From: Trema orientale
Lineage: Eukaryota; Streptophyta; Magnoliopsida; Rosales; Cannabaceae
Assembly (NCBI GenBank): GCA_002914845.1
Contig: JXTC01000032.1
Span: 341,255 to 405,254 of the forward strand
Length of the DNA stretch: 64,000 nucleotides
Reading direction: 5' to 3'
Made by a program: the position numbers and the translations under genes. Below, in pieces: positions 1-11,034 of the stretch. Position 1 is the stretch's first letter; each line of letters starts with the position of its first letter. The notes under the pieces were generated by a model, which saw nothing but the letters and a program-made list of their open reading frames with translations, was not told the DNA's origin and searched no databases.

Positions 1-299
1 ATAAAGATATTTGTAGAATCAAAATGAATATTATTTAAGATATATTTTATTGATAATGAGATGTTTCTACATATATATTATTTTTTTTTAAGGAAACATA
101 TAGATTGTGTTAGTTTATAGGCACACGGACCTTTTAAAAACATAATAATATATAATCATAACATAAATATATAAATATATAGGTTAATAATTTAACATAC
201 ATTAAGTTTCTCTTAAAATCAAATATCGGTAAATCTTTTAGCGGGAGTAGTTCAGAGCGTGGGAAAAAAAAAGCGGGTGTCACGCAAAATTTCACGCAA

Positions 300-2285
300 A
301 GGGGAAAATTCTTCCTCAAAAAAAGACCGTCCTTCTCTCTCTTTCTCTTACTCGCTCTCTTTCTTCTCCACATCTCTCTTGGATCTTGCAATATTTCTTT
401 CTCATATCCTTTGATTTCAGCCACAATCCAGGTTCTCTTAGTCTTATTTTCTAATTTATTTTATATCCCTATGCTAATTATTTATCACTATTAATTTTAG
501 TATAATTAGGATATAGGATTTTATAAGTTTGGTTTTTTAAATATTGAAGGAAATTTCGTTTTCATGATCCTATTCTTTTTAAATTTTTATCATGTTAGAT
601 TATTATTTTTTTCATATATACGAAAATGGATGGTAAAGGTTCTAATTTTTCTTCATTTAAGACCATGCTTGTTAAACATAATTTTTGGGTTATGGAGCAT
701 ATGTATAGAGCAGAATTCATGTCTTCTGTTGTTACTACCTCTAAGGTGTTTGTCAAAATGCCTCAGTGAAAACAAAAAAAAATTGTAATATGGGCAAAAA
801 AAGATAGGGCACATTTATAATTAGTGGTTCACGAATGCTTTTGCAGAAAGAACATCAAGAAGAACATGATTTTTCAATATAATACCGTCATAATAGGAAA
901 TGGTATGTCCATTTGTATTAGATTAAATGGACTAACTAAACGATATAGACTTTTGCAAAATATTACAATCGGAAACGAAATCCTAAAATATGAACAGTAC
1001 TCCATTTTTTTTTCACCTTTTTTTTAGCTCCGTCGTTACACTATCCGAAATAGAAACTGAACGTCGTCATCATAGTACCCCTGGTTCAGCGAGTGATAGT
1101 GTCTCTCTTGCATCAAAGAGCACCTCAGATGAACCCTTGGAGCCTTCACCTTTTAACCCTTGTGACACGGATATGATAACTTCCGCTACAGACTCCATGA
1201 TCTCTGATCAGGCTCATGACATCCTAGGTAAGATTTGTCTTAGATTGTGATTGTTGTTGTTGACATTTGATCCTTTGCTTCTAGTAGTCCAATCTCAGCG
1301 AATATCCCTTGTTCTATGATTTTTCAATCTAAGAGTATTCATAAACTATAGAAAGCATGATTCGAATGGTTTTAAGTATAATTACAAATTCTATAATTCT
1401 AATAACGGAGCTTTCAGATCAGTACTAATGTAACATGGGCTATGTTTTTTTTTTTTTTTTTTTTTTTTATAAGATGCCTATTTTTAAGTTTTTATAAAGA
1501 AAAAGAATCGTACCAAAATAATTTCTTTCTCTGCTATTGATTATGTGCCGCATTTATAGACGTGCTAGCTTATTTATTCAGCACACTTTTTTTTCCTCTT
1601 TTCTTTGAGTTACTTTCCTTGTATAGAATGATATTTTAATATTTTTGACTTAGGCAAGAAAGGATTTGGTGCTCTATTGGCTGATAACGTTGAAGAAGTT
1701 GGCTCCACATGTTGCTGTGTATAGTATATTAAGATGTGTTATAATTTTTCTTTTTCTTTTTGGCTGATTTTTTCATCAATAAGATATGTTAAAATGATAG
1801 TTTCAATATTAATTATATATTCTTTCAGGATTTTATGCTGAACCAAAGGTCAAGTTCTTGTTTATCATTCACATCCATGGGTATGTCTTTGTATTTCATT
1901 GAATTTGAATTTTCTAAATAATTACATGCAATGTGTTGGCTCTTAATTCTTCTAAATAATTACTTTTCAGTATTAATTCTATGCACCCAAAGTTTGATTG
2001 AAGTATGATGTATTTACTTTATTAAAATCTCCAAATTGACTTAATGTAAAGTATGTGGAATATCTTCAAAGCAAAAAGAAAATATTTATAATGGAACAAC
2101 TGGTTTCACTCCATATTGTCTTATGAAGTTTGACTGAAGTATGATGTATTTTGCAGGCTGAAACTGTAATTGTGGCTTTCAATTGTAGTTGCGTGATTCT
2201 GAGGTCATTGTGCATATGACTCGTGCCACATTTGAATTAAAAGACTTGCACCACATAATGAAGTATATTAGAAGACTGGGGTGCA
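300..2285 (+). pseudogene. Gene-like exon fragments, family not recognised
   Basis: A CT-rich leader-like segment (about 320-431) ends in a plausible splice donor. An open exon at 1028-1227 follows a T-rich acceptor and ends in CTAG|GTAAG; it is rich in Ser, Thr and Asp and includes the stretch SEIETERRHHSTPGSASDSV. It joins in phase to an exon starting at 1655 that encodes GKKGFGALLADNVEEVGST followed by cysteines. Further donor and acceptor pairs occur near 1830-1880 and 2157. No acceptable start codon lies in frame upstream of 1028: the candidate exon at about 848-904 is closed in the matching frame. I do not recognise the family. It could be a decayed gene, or exons captured by the neighbouring CACTA element. 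Confidence 0.35.
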
Positions 2286-2574
2286 AATTTGTTTTTTCTT
2301 ATACATGTTTATACTCTTATTGAGAAAGTTAAATTTCTTTTTTTTCCTTTTTTTTTTAAAGGAATTTTGTACATTTGTTTAGTCATGTATATGGAGCTCA
2401 TATACATACATGGGAAGCCAATCTTGGAACAAGTTTGCGACAAATTTCTTATAGTAGTGATTTTACATTAAATGAATATAGCATTTGAAAAATAGATTTT
2501 TAAATGTATATTTGAAATACAAAATTAATGTTCGAATACAAATTTGAAATACGCTAGAGGTAAACAAATTGGCT

Positions 2575-3223
2575 ATAAATTTAAAAGATTATGAATATAT
2601 ATATCTTCTAGAGACAAGAAACTTTCATCCTAAAACTATTTTTAGAGACAAACTATTGGTCTCGCTAAGTAGATAATTTTATTTAATTTAGCTTCAAAAT
2701 GCCTAATTCTTTTATTTATATATATTTTTTAAAGACGATAATTTAGTATTTTAGATACAAACAAGTTCTCGTCTCTGATTATGTAATTAGAGACAAAATT
2801 TTAGTTTCTATATATAAATAATTTCATCTACTATAGTTTGCAAATGACGAATTCGTAATCTATAATATGATTTTTAGAGACGATAATTTGTTGTTTCTTC
2901 GTCTATGATTATGTAATCAGAGACAAAATTTTGGCCTCTGTATATAAAGGATTTCGCCTACTATTATTTGCAAATGACGAATTTGTCATTTATAACATGA
3001 TTTTTAGAGACGATAGTTTTTTAATTCAGAGACAATTTTTTGATCTCTAAATGCTAAACTTTTAGAGGCAAAATACTAATCGTCTCTAATAACTATTAGA
3101 GACGCGTTTTTAGAGACGAATGGTGACGAAATGATTTTTCGTCTCTAAAATGGTTTTAGAGATGAATAAAAGTATTTTTAGAGACCCAAAAATTCGCCTC
3201 TAAAACTGAATTTTCTTGTAGTG
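2575..3223. mobile_element. Terminal part of a CACTA (En/Spm-type) DNA transposon
   Basis: The segment ends in TTTTCTTGTAGTG, the inverse complement of the CACTACAAGAAAA terminus typical of plant CACTA elements. The preceding 600 bp is packed with direct and inverted copies of a subterminal motif, TTTTAGAGACGA or TCGTCTCTAAA, as expected for transposase-binding subterminal repeats. No opposite terminus is visible, so the element either extends left of the window or is truncated. A second, weaker terminus-like string (TTCTTATAGTAGTG, about 2446-2459) might mark a related or nested copy. No transposase coding sequence is seen. Confidence 0.8.
2775..3022. repeat. Tandem duplication, about 123 bp, inside the CACTA end
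   Basis: Two diverged copies (about 2775-2895 and 2901-3022) share in the same order a GTCT(C/A)TGATTATGTAAT start, an AGAGACAAAATTTT block, a GCAAATGACGAATT block and a GATTTTTAGAGACGAT end. The duplication multiplies the subterminal motif of the CACTA element. Confidence 0.7.
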
Positions 3224-4356
3224 CGAGGTCCAAGTACGATGTCTAAGCGTCTTTTTGTATTAGCGTTTGCAAATACAAGATCACAACTAACAGAAGATTG
3301 AGAGTGAAGTGAATTAATACCTATGAAATTCAATTAGTTTGTGAGTTGCTTAAGTGTAAGTTGATCAATCTCATCTGCATTTTATAAAATTTGTCATCCA
3401 TTTCAGTGTATTCAAACAGTATATTAGTAAACATATCATGATCAAGACAAAACTAATAATCGATTAAAGTTTAAACATAAATAAAGAGCTCAATTCTATT
3501 TATCAACTCCAGACTCAATTTATATTTAATCATAAGATAACTTGTATTTATATGATTATCTTCTGATTGAAAAATCACATAAGCATATATAATTAATATG
3601 ACTCGGTAGAAAGTCTAGCTAGAGACTCACGTTTAAACAGCCCTATATATATATATAAAACAAACTCAATTATATTAATTTCAAGAAAATAAATTAATCT
3701 CATAAAAACAACTACGTTTATATGAGCACAATCCCACTGTATATAATATATATATATATACACATATATAGCAAGAGATTAACTTACAAGGATCAAGAGG
3801 AGATTATATATACACACACACACATAAACATGTGGAGATAAATCCCAAAAAAAAAAAAAAAAGGAATAATTATCAACGTGAAAATGGATCTCCTAAATAA
3901 GCTGGGTGGTATAGGGTACTCTATAGATGAAAACACGGGGTTGCAGCTGAGCAGTAAGTTTCAAATGTCCCCATTGGTCGCAGTCAAATGACAATGGCAA
4001 AGAGAGCTTTCTGAGGTTACTCAATTTAAAGGGATCGATAACTACAATACATACATATCTTTATCTATAGATACAGATGATACTTTGTTTAACATCCAAG
4101 TTAACAATTTTAATTCTAGATGACACAGATTGGTGAGGCATGCATTTCTCATCCACCTACCGTCCATAAAACGACATTGCATCCATGTTTTATTTAATTT
4201 ACGCCTATAGATTATGTTATTATAATAAGGTCTAACTTAAATATTGGTGGGTAGTCATACATTATTAGTATCAGTATCTCATTTCGATCTCCACAAAATT
4301 ATTAGCACATAACAAACACATTATCATAATCGGTTTTGAGAGCGCAAGAGAAGACC
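3224..4356 (+). promoter_or_regulatory. Laccase upstream region and probable promoter
   Basis: This non-coding stretch lies between the CACTA end and the laccase start codon. It contains AT microsatellite-like runs near 3740-3770 and an A tract at 3848-3862. An AC element is described separately. I see no long ORF and cannot place a convincing TATA box; AT-rich candidates lie near 4215-4225. Confidence 0.5.
4155..4161 (+). promoter_or_regulatory. AC element (ACCTACC), putative lignin-MYB site
   Basis: The heptamer ACCTACC lies about 195 bp upstream of the laccase ATG. AC elements of this form are the known binding sites of secondary-wall MYB factors (MYB46/83, MYB58/63) in lignin-pathway promoters. 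Seven bases can occur by chance. Its position before a lignin-type laccase makes function plausible but not shown. Confidence 0.45.
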
Positions 4357-7300
4357 ATGAAGTCTTGGTTTGGAGCATTAAAGCTTCTGCTCGCTTTCTT
4401 GACGTTTCCGGTAACGGTTGACTGCTTGGTTCGTCATTACAACTTCAGAGTAAGTAAATATATATATATATCTCTCTTTTTCTGCAGTTTCTTTCATAGG
4501 GAACATTAATTGAAACGTTGCCTTCTGTCAATATGGCAAGACTACTAGCTAGGACCGATAATGATTTCATACGACATTATATACGCACACACATATACAT
4601 AAGAACTATAGAATTAAAGCCAAGCCATAAGAGTAGTAGGAGTTGAAAAACTAGCTAGCTATCATATATGCATGCATGCACTAATTTATTGTGATGGTAT
4701 ATATATTAATACTTATATATTATGGTCGACTCAGTTATACATTTATGATCTTGTCTGAGGAATGATATCGCGTTAATTTTGATTAATTTGAGTCTCATGA
4801 ACTTGTCATTGAACTGAACAGTACTGTTTATGATACAATAATATTGAGCTATCTAGCTAGCTAGTCTAGCTAGCTCAACTGGTTTTAGCACCATTTATAA
4901 TTATAGGATCATTCACACAACAAAGATCAAATTTCAAATTAAGCAAACAACAAGAGATCAATTCAGCTTAGACACACAGACAAGTACGTACAAATTAACA
5001 GTCAACTGCCTAGCTACGTACAAAATTGTAAGGAATATATTTAGTAATACAGCTACAGTACCATTTACGTACGTACCTGTCTTATTATTTCTTTATCGGC
5101 TGCATTCTTTTTGAATAATTATATATTGAATCACAATAATATTATACTCTACAGGTTCAAAAACGTAATTACTTGCCTTAAAAAAACGTAATTAATTAAT
5201 TTACTCACCTTATCTACTAAGATACAAAGTGAAGAATAGTACCCCTCAAAAAAAAAAAGAAAAAATGAAGATCAATAGTAAGTGACATATATGTATATAT
5301 AAAATATAGGTACGTATATTGTAAAACAAATTAATTATACACGCAGGTTGTGTTGACGAATACGACAAAGCTTTGCTCAACAAAGTCCATTGTCACAGTC
5401 AATGGCCAGTTTCCAGGTCCAACTGTCTACGCAAGGGAAGACGATAGCGTGATCGTAAGGGTCACCAACCACGTAAATCAAAACATGACAATTCACTGGT
5501 AAGAATATATAGCTACGTCTCCTAAATATATATTTGGTGGCGGAAATATTTTTGAGTGGAGACAAAAATCCTAAAGGAAAAAAAAAATTTTTTCTTTGAA
5601 TTTTTTTTCCTAATTTATTTTTTTCTAAACGAGGTTAATTAAGTTCTTAAAATTAAATTAGGTAAAAATTAATGTATTAAATTTAGAAATGAAATATTTA
5701 AACTAAATTTTTGCATTAAAATATGTGTGATTTTTATAATAAAAAAAGTGTGATTTTTCCATAGTGAATTAGATTTTTTCAATACGAAAATATGGATATC
5801 ATTAAAATTTCAATTATTGAGAGGGAGCTTAAATTAAAGTGTCAAAAAATTTATATATAAAACTTTAAAATTAAAATTGAGAGGGACAAATAGGACATAA
5901 TTGGAATCTTAATTTTTTAGTGGGGGGCATAACTTAAATTTTCTGAAACTTTACGGGTAAAATTAAAAAAACTGAAAAGTTGATAGAAAGCAACTGCAGC
6001 CACTTGCCCCCTCGGCCCCTACCTGCATATATGAAAACAAAGATGTTAAAACTTGTCACATAATAATTGACTATATAATGGGAGAAAAAAAATAAAAGGC
6101 TAAAAGTACTCTCTAATTTTATTACTTGACATATAGATTCTAATCTTATTACTTGACATATGGATTCTATTATTATTTATTTTATTATTAAAATATAAAA
6201 TTAGACATATGGATTCTATTATTATTTATTTTATTATTAAAATATAAAATTAGATATTAGAATCTATATGTCAAGTAGTAACTGACTGAGGGATTGTAAA
6301 ACATCCGTTTCGCATTTCTCAAAATATAATGCATATGTATATCTATATATATGTAATGACTAGTGCTACCTTGATTCACTTGTTGGAGGTCCATGTTGTA
6401 AAATGGCAGGCATGGAGTCAGACAACACCTCACAGGTTGGGCTGATGGGCCAGCATATGTGACCCAGTGCCCAATACAGCCCGGGCAAAACTACGTGTAC
6501 AACTTCACACTCACGGGCCAAAGAGGGACACTTCTTTGGCACGCACATATCTCCTGGCTAAGGGCCACAGTCCACGGCGCCATTGTCATTTTGCCCAAAA
6601 GAGGCGTTCCTTACCCTTTTCCCAAGCCTCATAAGGAAAAGATCATTGTATTAGGTGATTATTATTATTATTTTTTTGATATAATATTATCTGAATAGTT
6701 TGCTGAATGTTAATAACGGGATTTTCCTAGTAATATATGTGTGTGTGTATATATATTGGTCACTTTTTTGTTCGTGTATTTTGTGTGTAAGTGATTTGCG
6801 TTTTGTTATTTTTAATTGTATAGGGGAGTGGTGGAAATCAGATGTTGAAGCTGTGTTGAACCAGGCCACACAATCTGGTCTGCCACCCAATGTCTCGGAT
6901 GCTCACACCATTAATGGCTTTTCGGGACCTTTTCCCAATTGCTCTTCTCAGGGTACTAATCACATGGGGGTATTACTTAATTCTTGTTTTCTTAATTCCG
7001 ATATACTCCTAGCTAATTAACAAAAGATCACCTTTTCGTTTTGGTCTATTAGTAGAAACTACCAATAAATTTGAAACATACTCGAGAGAACATGAGAAGT
7101 ATAGTACACTTTAGCTAGTGGAAAACTTGTACAATATAGCTGTGGTCAAATTCACGAATAAACACCGTATTATATCATTACCACTTGTTTATTTGGATTT
7201 GAGTAATTTTAATATGACTAAAGATGGACTTATTTTGACACATAAAACATTTCAATTTGTTGACTTCAGAAAATGTCCGTTTTGAATATTTTAATATTAT

Positions 7301-10300
7301 CAATATTTCGTAAAATCTGAATCGAGATTTGATTGAGGAGAAGATAAACTTGTGCACGAGAATTGAGATCGTAATTTGCCTCTTGGGGTTGGGACATTTT
7401 TTGGTCCTTCTACTAATGCAGGTTACACTCTACACGTCAAAGAGGGCAAAACCTATTTGCTTCGGATCATCAACGCGGCACTCAACGACGAGCTCTTCTT
7501 CAGGATCGCCGGCCACAACCTAACCGTCGTCGAAGCCGACGCCTCCTACACCAAACCCTTCCAAACAGACACCATATACATCAGCCCTGGCCAAACCACC
7601 AACGCCCTTCTCCATGCAAACCAAGCCATTGGCAAGTACTTAATAGTAATTTCACCCTTCATGGACGCCCCAATAGGCTTTGACAACTCCACCTCATTCT
7701 CCACACTACGCTACAAGCACACTCCTCCAAATCCCAACACCACGTTCTTAACCGCCATTCCACCTCAAAACGCAACACCAATAACCAAAACCTTTCTAGA
7801 CTCGCTCAAGAGCCTAAACTCACTCCAATACCCGACCCGAGTGCCGTTGACCGTTGACCACTCTCTCTTTTTCACTATGGGAGTTGGGGTCAACCCGTGT
7901 GACACGTGCGTCAACGGCTCCAAACTAGTGGGAGATATGAACAACGTTAGCTTTGTCTTGCCAACTACGGCTCTTCTAGAAGCACATTATTATAACATCA
8001 AAGGCGTTTTCACGACGGATTTTCCGGCGAACCCGCCGGTCGTGTTCAATTATACGGGGAGTTCTCCGGTGAATATGCAGACCACGAATGGGACGAGGCT
8101 TTATAAGTTGGGGTTCAATTCGACAGTGCAGCTTGTGTTGCAAGGTACTGCTGTGATAGCGCCCGAGAGCCACCCGACCCATTTGCATGGGTTCAACTTC
8201 TACGTGGTTGGACATGGGTTGGGCAACTTTGACCCGGTGAAGGATCCGGAAAGCTTTAATCTTGTTGACCCGGTTGAGAGGAACACTATTGGAGTGCCAA
8301 CTGCTGGATGGACTGCTATCAGATTCAGGGCTGATAACCCAGGTGATGATCATTACCAATTTTACCTCATATATGTATAAAAATAAGGATTTTTTTTTTA
8401 GTCGTTGGATCATTATCTAATAGTGATCCAACGGCTATAATGATGTGCATAAAAAGACGTACATCATTAATACTATTTTTCTCTCTTACTTTCTAATATA
8501 AAAAATATACAAAAAAAAATTTTCATTAGCCAAATTGATATCTATGCATAAGTAAAAAAATACTTACTGGATTGGTGTCCATATATACATATACTTATAT
8601 ATATATATATGGGCACCAATCCATTTAGTATTTTTTTAACCTTCAAAAGAATTATTTTGTCTAATTAAAATTATTTATATACGTTTTTTTATGATAAAAA
8701 TTTGAGAGAAAAAAGCATTAAATAACGAGTATTTATTTTTATTATTATTTTTTCGAACTATCTAAATTATAGTAGCTATTAGATTATGATCTAATGGCTA
8801 AAAAATTAAATACCTATAAATAGGTAAAAGAATATCTAAACCCTAAGAAAAATATCTATTAGATTGGAACCTGTATATATTGTTTCTGTCTCTAATGCCT
8901 CACTTATGCTGGTACCCCACCTAAAAGAATGTGTGTTTCTTATTAAGGTTTTCATATTTTTCAATGTGTTTGTGTAACAAAACATACGTGGCGTGTAACA
9001 TTATTTTTACCTTAGACACCAGTAGAAGTGTAGCATTATAGCCAAAGTTATATATATATATATATATATGAGCCATAATTTAGTAGTTATTTTATTTTAG
9101 CCGTTAGATTATTATCTAAAAATTATCATAATTCGAGTAGTTAAAAAAAAATAAAAATAAAAATACATTATTCAATATTTTTTTCTCTATATTTCATTAT
9201 GAGAACCCCGCAGGATGAATTTTAATAGAGCAAAACAATATTTATAAATAAGTTTAAAAAAAATACTTATTGGATTAGTGTTTATATATATTAGTTAAAT
9301 TTATATCTTTTTAATGTTCATTTTCTTTTTCCATAATATACCACACTTAGAAAGGAAAAAATAATTTTAGCCGCATTAATGATTCCTAGCTGCTACCACA
9401 ACTTTTATTTTTTCCGTTTCCTTTTCAGAAGAGTAACACAATATATTAAGAGTTTGTTCCCCCAAAAAAACAAAAAACAAAAAATCAAATCTATATGTGG
9501 GATCCACATCTTTAATTTGTTAGTGTCTGCGTTCATGTTTGGGACCCACTAAATTATATTTTCGTATATAGTGTTATATATTAGTTGTGTCTCACTTATA
9601 TTTACATATTAAGAGTTTATTCCAAAAAATATATATATTCCAAATTTTATATGTGGGAATTAATTTGTCGACAGTGTCTAATTAAGTTCATGTTTGGAAC
9701 AAACAACACTGTTATATATTGTATAGTGGTATATATAAGTTGTGTCTCACTGCTAGCTTATATTTACATATTCAATTCTTAGACTCAAGATTATTATGAT
9801 AATAAGGACACACAAACAATTTTACCTATAGAATTAATCTGGTTTACTAGAAGTATTGTAATAATTACGTTAAATAATGATACTCAAACATTTTTTAAAC
9901 AGATTATTTCTTTTCAAATTAGTAATAGATATTTTCTTTGATAATGATACTGCACCAGTTGCTATGTACCTTAGTATGAAAGTAAAACATGTCAAGTCAT
10001 TCTCAAGTCCTTTTTTGGCATATTGAAATTGACATAATGATGGGAGGGTTAAAAATTAATAGGGCCAAAGAAAAAAAAAAGTGGCATGCACGTCCTTTCC
10101 CTTCTTCCCCATATGGGAAAAAGACTTCTAAAGTTGGATGAATAATAATACTACAATATAAATTGATAATGATCAAGCAATACATGTCCTTTCACTTCTT
10201 CCCCATATTGGAAGAAGACTTATAAATTTGGATGATTAACACCTTATACTATTCACATAAATAAGACTTGCTTACACGATCGATTTTATTAAATTGAAGA

Positions 10301-10460
10301 GTAATATATATATAAGACTTATCAATTATTTTTTTGTGTCGTTTGTTGGTATGTGTAGGTGTCTGGTTTCTCCACTGCCATTTAGAGGTGCACACAACGT
10401 GGGGTTTAAAGATGGCATTCTTAGTGGAGAATGGTTCTGGCCCAAATGAGTCTTTGCCCC
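4357..10460 (+). CDS. Laccase (multicopper oxidase), six exons, C-terminus in assembly gap
   Basis: Exons are 4357-4449, 5347-5498, 6410-6654, 6824-6952, 7422-8342 and 10359-10460 (up to the gap); all introns are GT-AG and phases match. About 547 residues are visible, against a usual 560-580. The product is a secreted blue copper oxidase (EC 1.10.3.2) that oxidises monolignols to radicals in the cell wall using O2. A signal peptide covers roughly residues 1-23. All four copper-binding motifs are intact: HWHG at 81-84, WHAH at 125-128, HPTHLHG from 457, and HCHLEVH from 519 with Cys520 as the type-1 ligand and Leu530 as the axial residue. The end [16 protein letters not shown] resembles the LAC4/LAC10/LAC11/LAC2/LAC17 lignification groups; I cannot fix the orthologue. 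The expected C-terminal Asp-Leu-Pro-Lys-Cys-like end and stop fall inside the N run. Introns 2 and 5 carry repeats. Confidence 0.95.
5530..6030. repeat. Probable old transposon debris in laccase intron 2
   Basis: AT-rich sequence with G-rich strings (GAGAGGGACAAATAGG, GTGGGGGGCATAAC) and a closing CCCCCTCGGCCCCTACC. This style of sequence is common in degenerate plant transposons. No ends or duplications could be defined. Confidence 0.3.
6112..6296. mobile_element. Foldback MITE in laccase intron 2
   Basis: Left arm TTACTTGACATATAGATTCT (from 6122) is matched by its inverse complement in the right arm ending near 6282 (AGAATCTATATGTCAAGTAG), so the segment can form a hairpin. The interior holds two near-identical 50-bp copies of a GACATATGGATTC...AAAATTAGA block (about 6154-6204 and 6204-6254). 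No coding capacity. The superfamily is not determined because the target-site duplication is unclear. Confidence 0.6.
7468..7488 (+). promoter_or_regulatory. Putative miR397 target site in laccase exon 5
   Basis: The 21 bases spanning codons I-N-A-A-L-N-D/E match the complement of plant miR397 (as remembered, UCAUUGAGUGCAGCGUUGAUG) except for two positions, where C/G and T/C differences occur at 7477 and 7486. miR397 is known to cleave laccase mRNAs at this conserved Ile-Asn-Ala-Ala-Leu segment. No degradome evidence is available here. Confidence 0.7.
8395..9300. repeat. Hairpin-containing repeat family, three diverged copies, laccase intron 5
   Basis: Three units begin with a palindromic block (8401-8435, 8763-8800 and 9095-9120; the first has stem CGTTGGATCA against TGATCCAACG). 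Each ends with an A-rich tract followed by a TACTTATTGGATTGG-like block and a TATATA run (about 8548-8600, 8815-8880, 9245-9295). A further inverted repeat pairs GGATTGGTGTCCATATATA with its complement at 8570-8622. The arrangement suggests repeated insertion or tandem copying of a MITE. Confidence 0.5.
9443..9772. repeat. Tandem duplication, about 165 bp, laccase intron 5
   Basis: Two copies (about 9443-9604 and 9605-9772) share ATATTAAGAGTTT(G/A)TTCC, a TATATGTGGGA block, a GTTCATGTTTGG(G/A)AC block and TTGTGTCTCACT(.)TATATTTACATATT in the same order. Divergence suggests an old duplication. Confidence 0.7.
10086..10245. repeat. Short duplication near the 3' end of laccase intron 5
   Basis: Two blocks of about 60 bp (10091-10146 and 10186-10242) repeat TGTCCTTTC(.)CTTCTTCCCC, ATAT(.)GGAA(.)AAGACTT and TTGGATGA. 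They start about 96 bp apart. Confidence 0.65.
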
Positions 10461-10556
10461 NNNNNNNNNNNNNNNNNNNNNNNNNNNNNNNNNNNNNNNN
10501 NNNNNNNNNNNNNNNNNNNNNNNNNNNNNNNNNNNNNNNNNNNNNNNNNNNNNNNN
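10461..10556. other. Assembly gap of 96 Ns
   Basis: The gap removes the last codons and the stop of the laccase and the beginning of its 3' UTR. The real length of the missing sequence cannot be known from the N count. Confidence 0.99.
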
Positions 10557-11034
10557 GGAATTAGAAAAGTGGGTTATATGTGGTAGACGTACGAGTATTA
10601 TTAAACTTTAGATAAGTGGAAAAGAGGAGTATATATATATACACATAAAGGCAAAATAAAAATTAGAGAAAGAAACAGATTGATTTTAATTGGAGATAGG
10701 AGGAGTGAATAAGAAAAAATAGAGAGAGAGAGAGAGAGAGTGTGCAATTTTAGTTGGGACTTGTGATGTACAATTGAAATTTCTTGTATGTTTGTGTTCT
10801 TTTAGGAGGTCAAAGAGTAAATATATAATCTTTCCCTTTAATTTGTGGTTTTTTTAGGAGGCTCATGTAGCTTTCTTTTTTTTTTTTTTTGATCGTGGAT
10901 GAACAGAATTTTATCGTGGATGAACAGAATTTTAGTGAAGGAGAATTTGTAATGCAAAATACTTGTTACAATCCATAAGGTAACTTCCATAATGATCTCT
11001 AAAAAAGGCGTTAAATCTTTGTGTCAGAGCCTTT
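10557..11034 (+). other. Probable laccase 3' UTR and flank
   Basis: Non-coding sequence follows the gap. It contains a (GA)n tract near 10721-10740 and a perfect 22-bp tandem duplication starting ATCGTGGATGAACAG at about 10891 and 10913. No clear single poly(A) signal could be chosen. Confidence 0.4.

Noticed and set aside
134-424. 96-aa minus-strand ORF
   Set aside because: It is antisense to the CT-rich leader-like sequence. The composition is Arg/Lys-rich only because of GA repeats, and no domain is recognisable.
2446-2459. TTCTTATAGTAGTG as an independent CACTA terminus
   Set aside because: It differs from the canonical end and lacks the dense subterminal motif on its inner side. It is mentioned only as a possible relative.
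7976-8413. 145-aa minus-strand ORF
   Set aside because: It is antisense to laccase exon 5, where codon bias keeps the opposite frame open.
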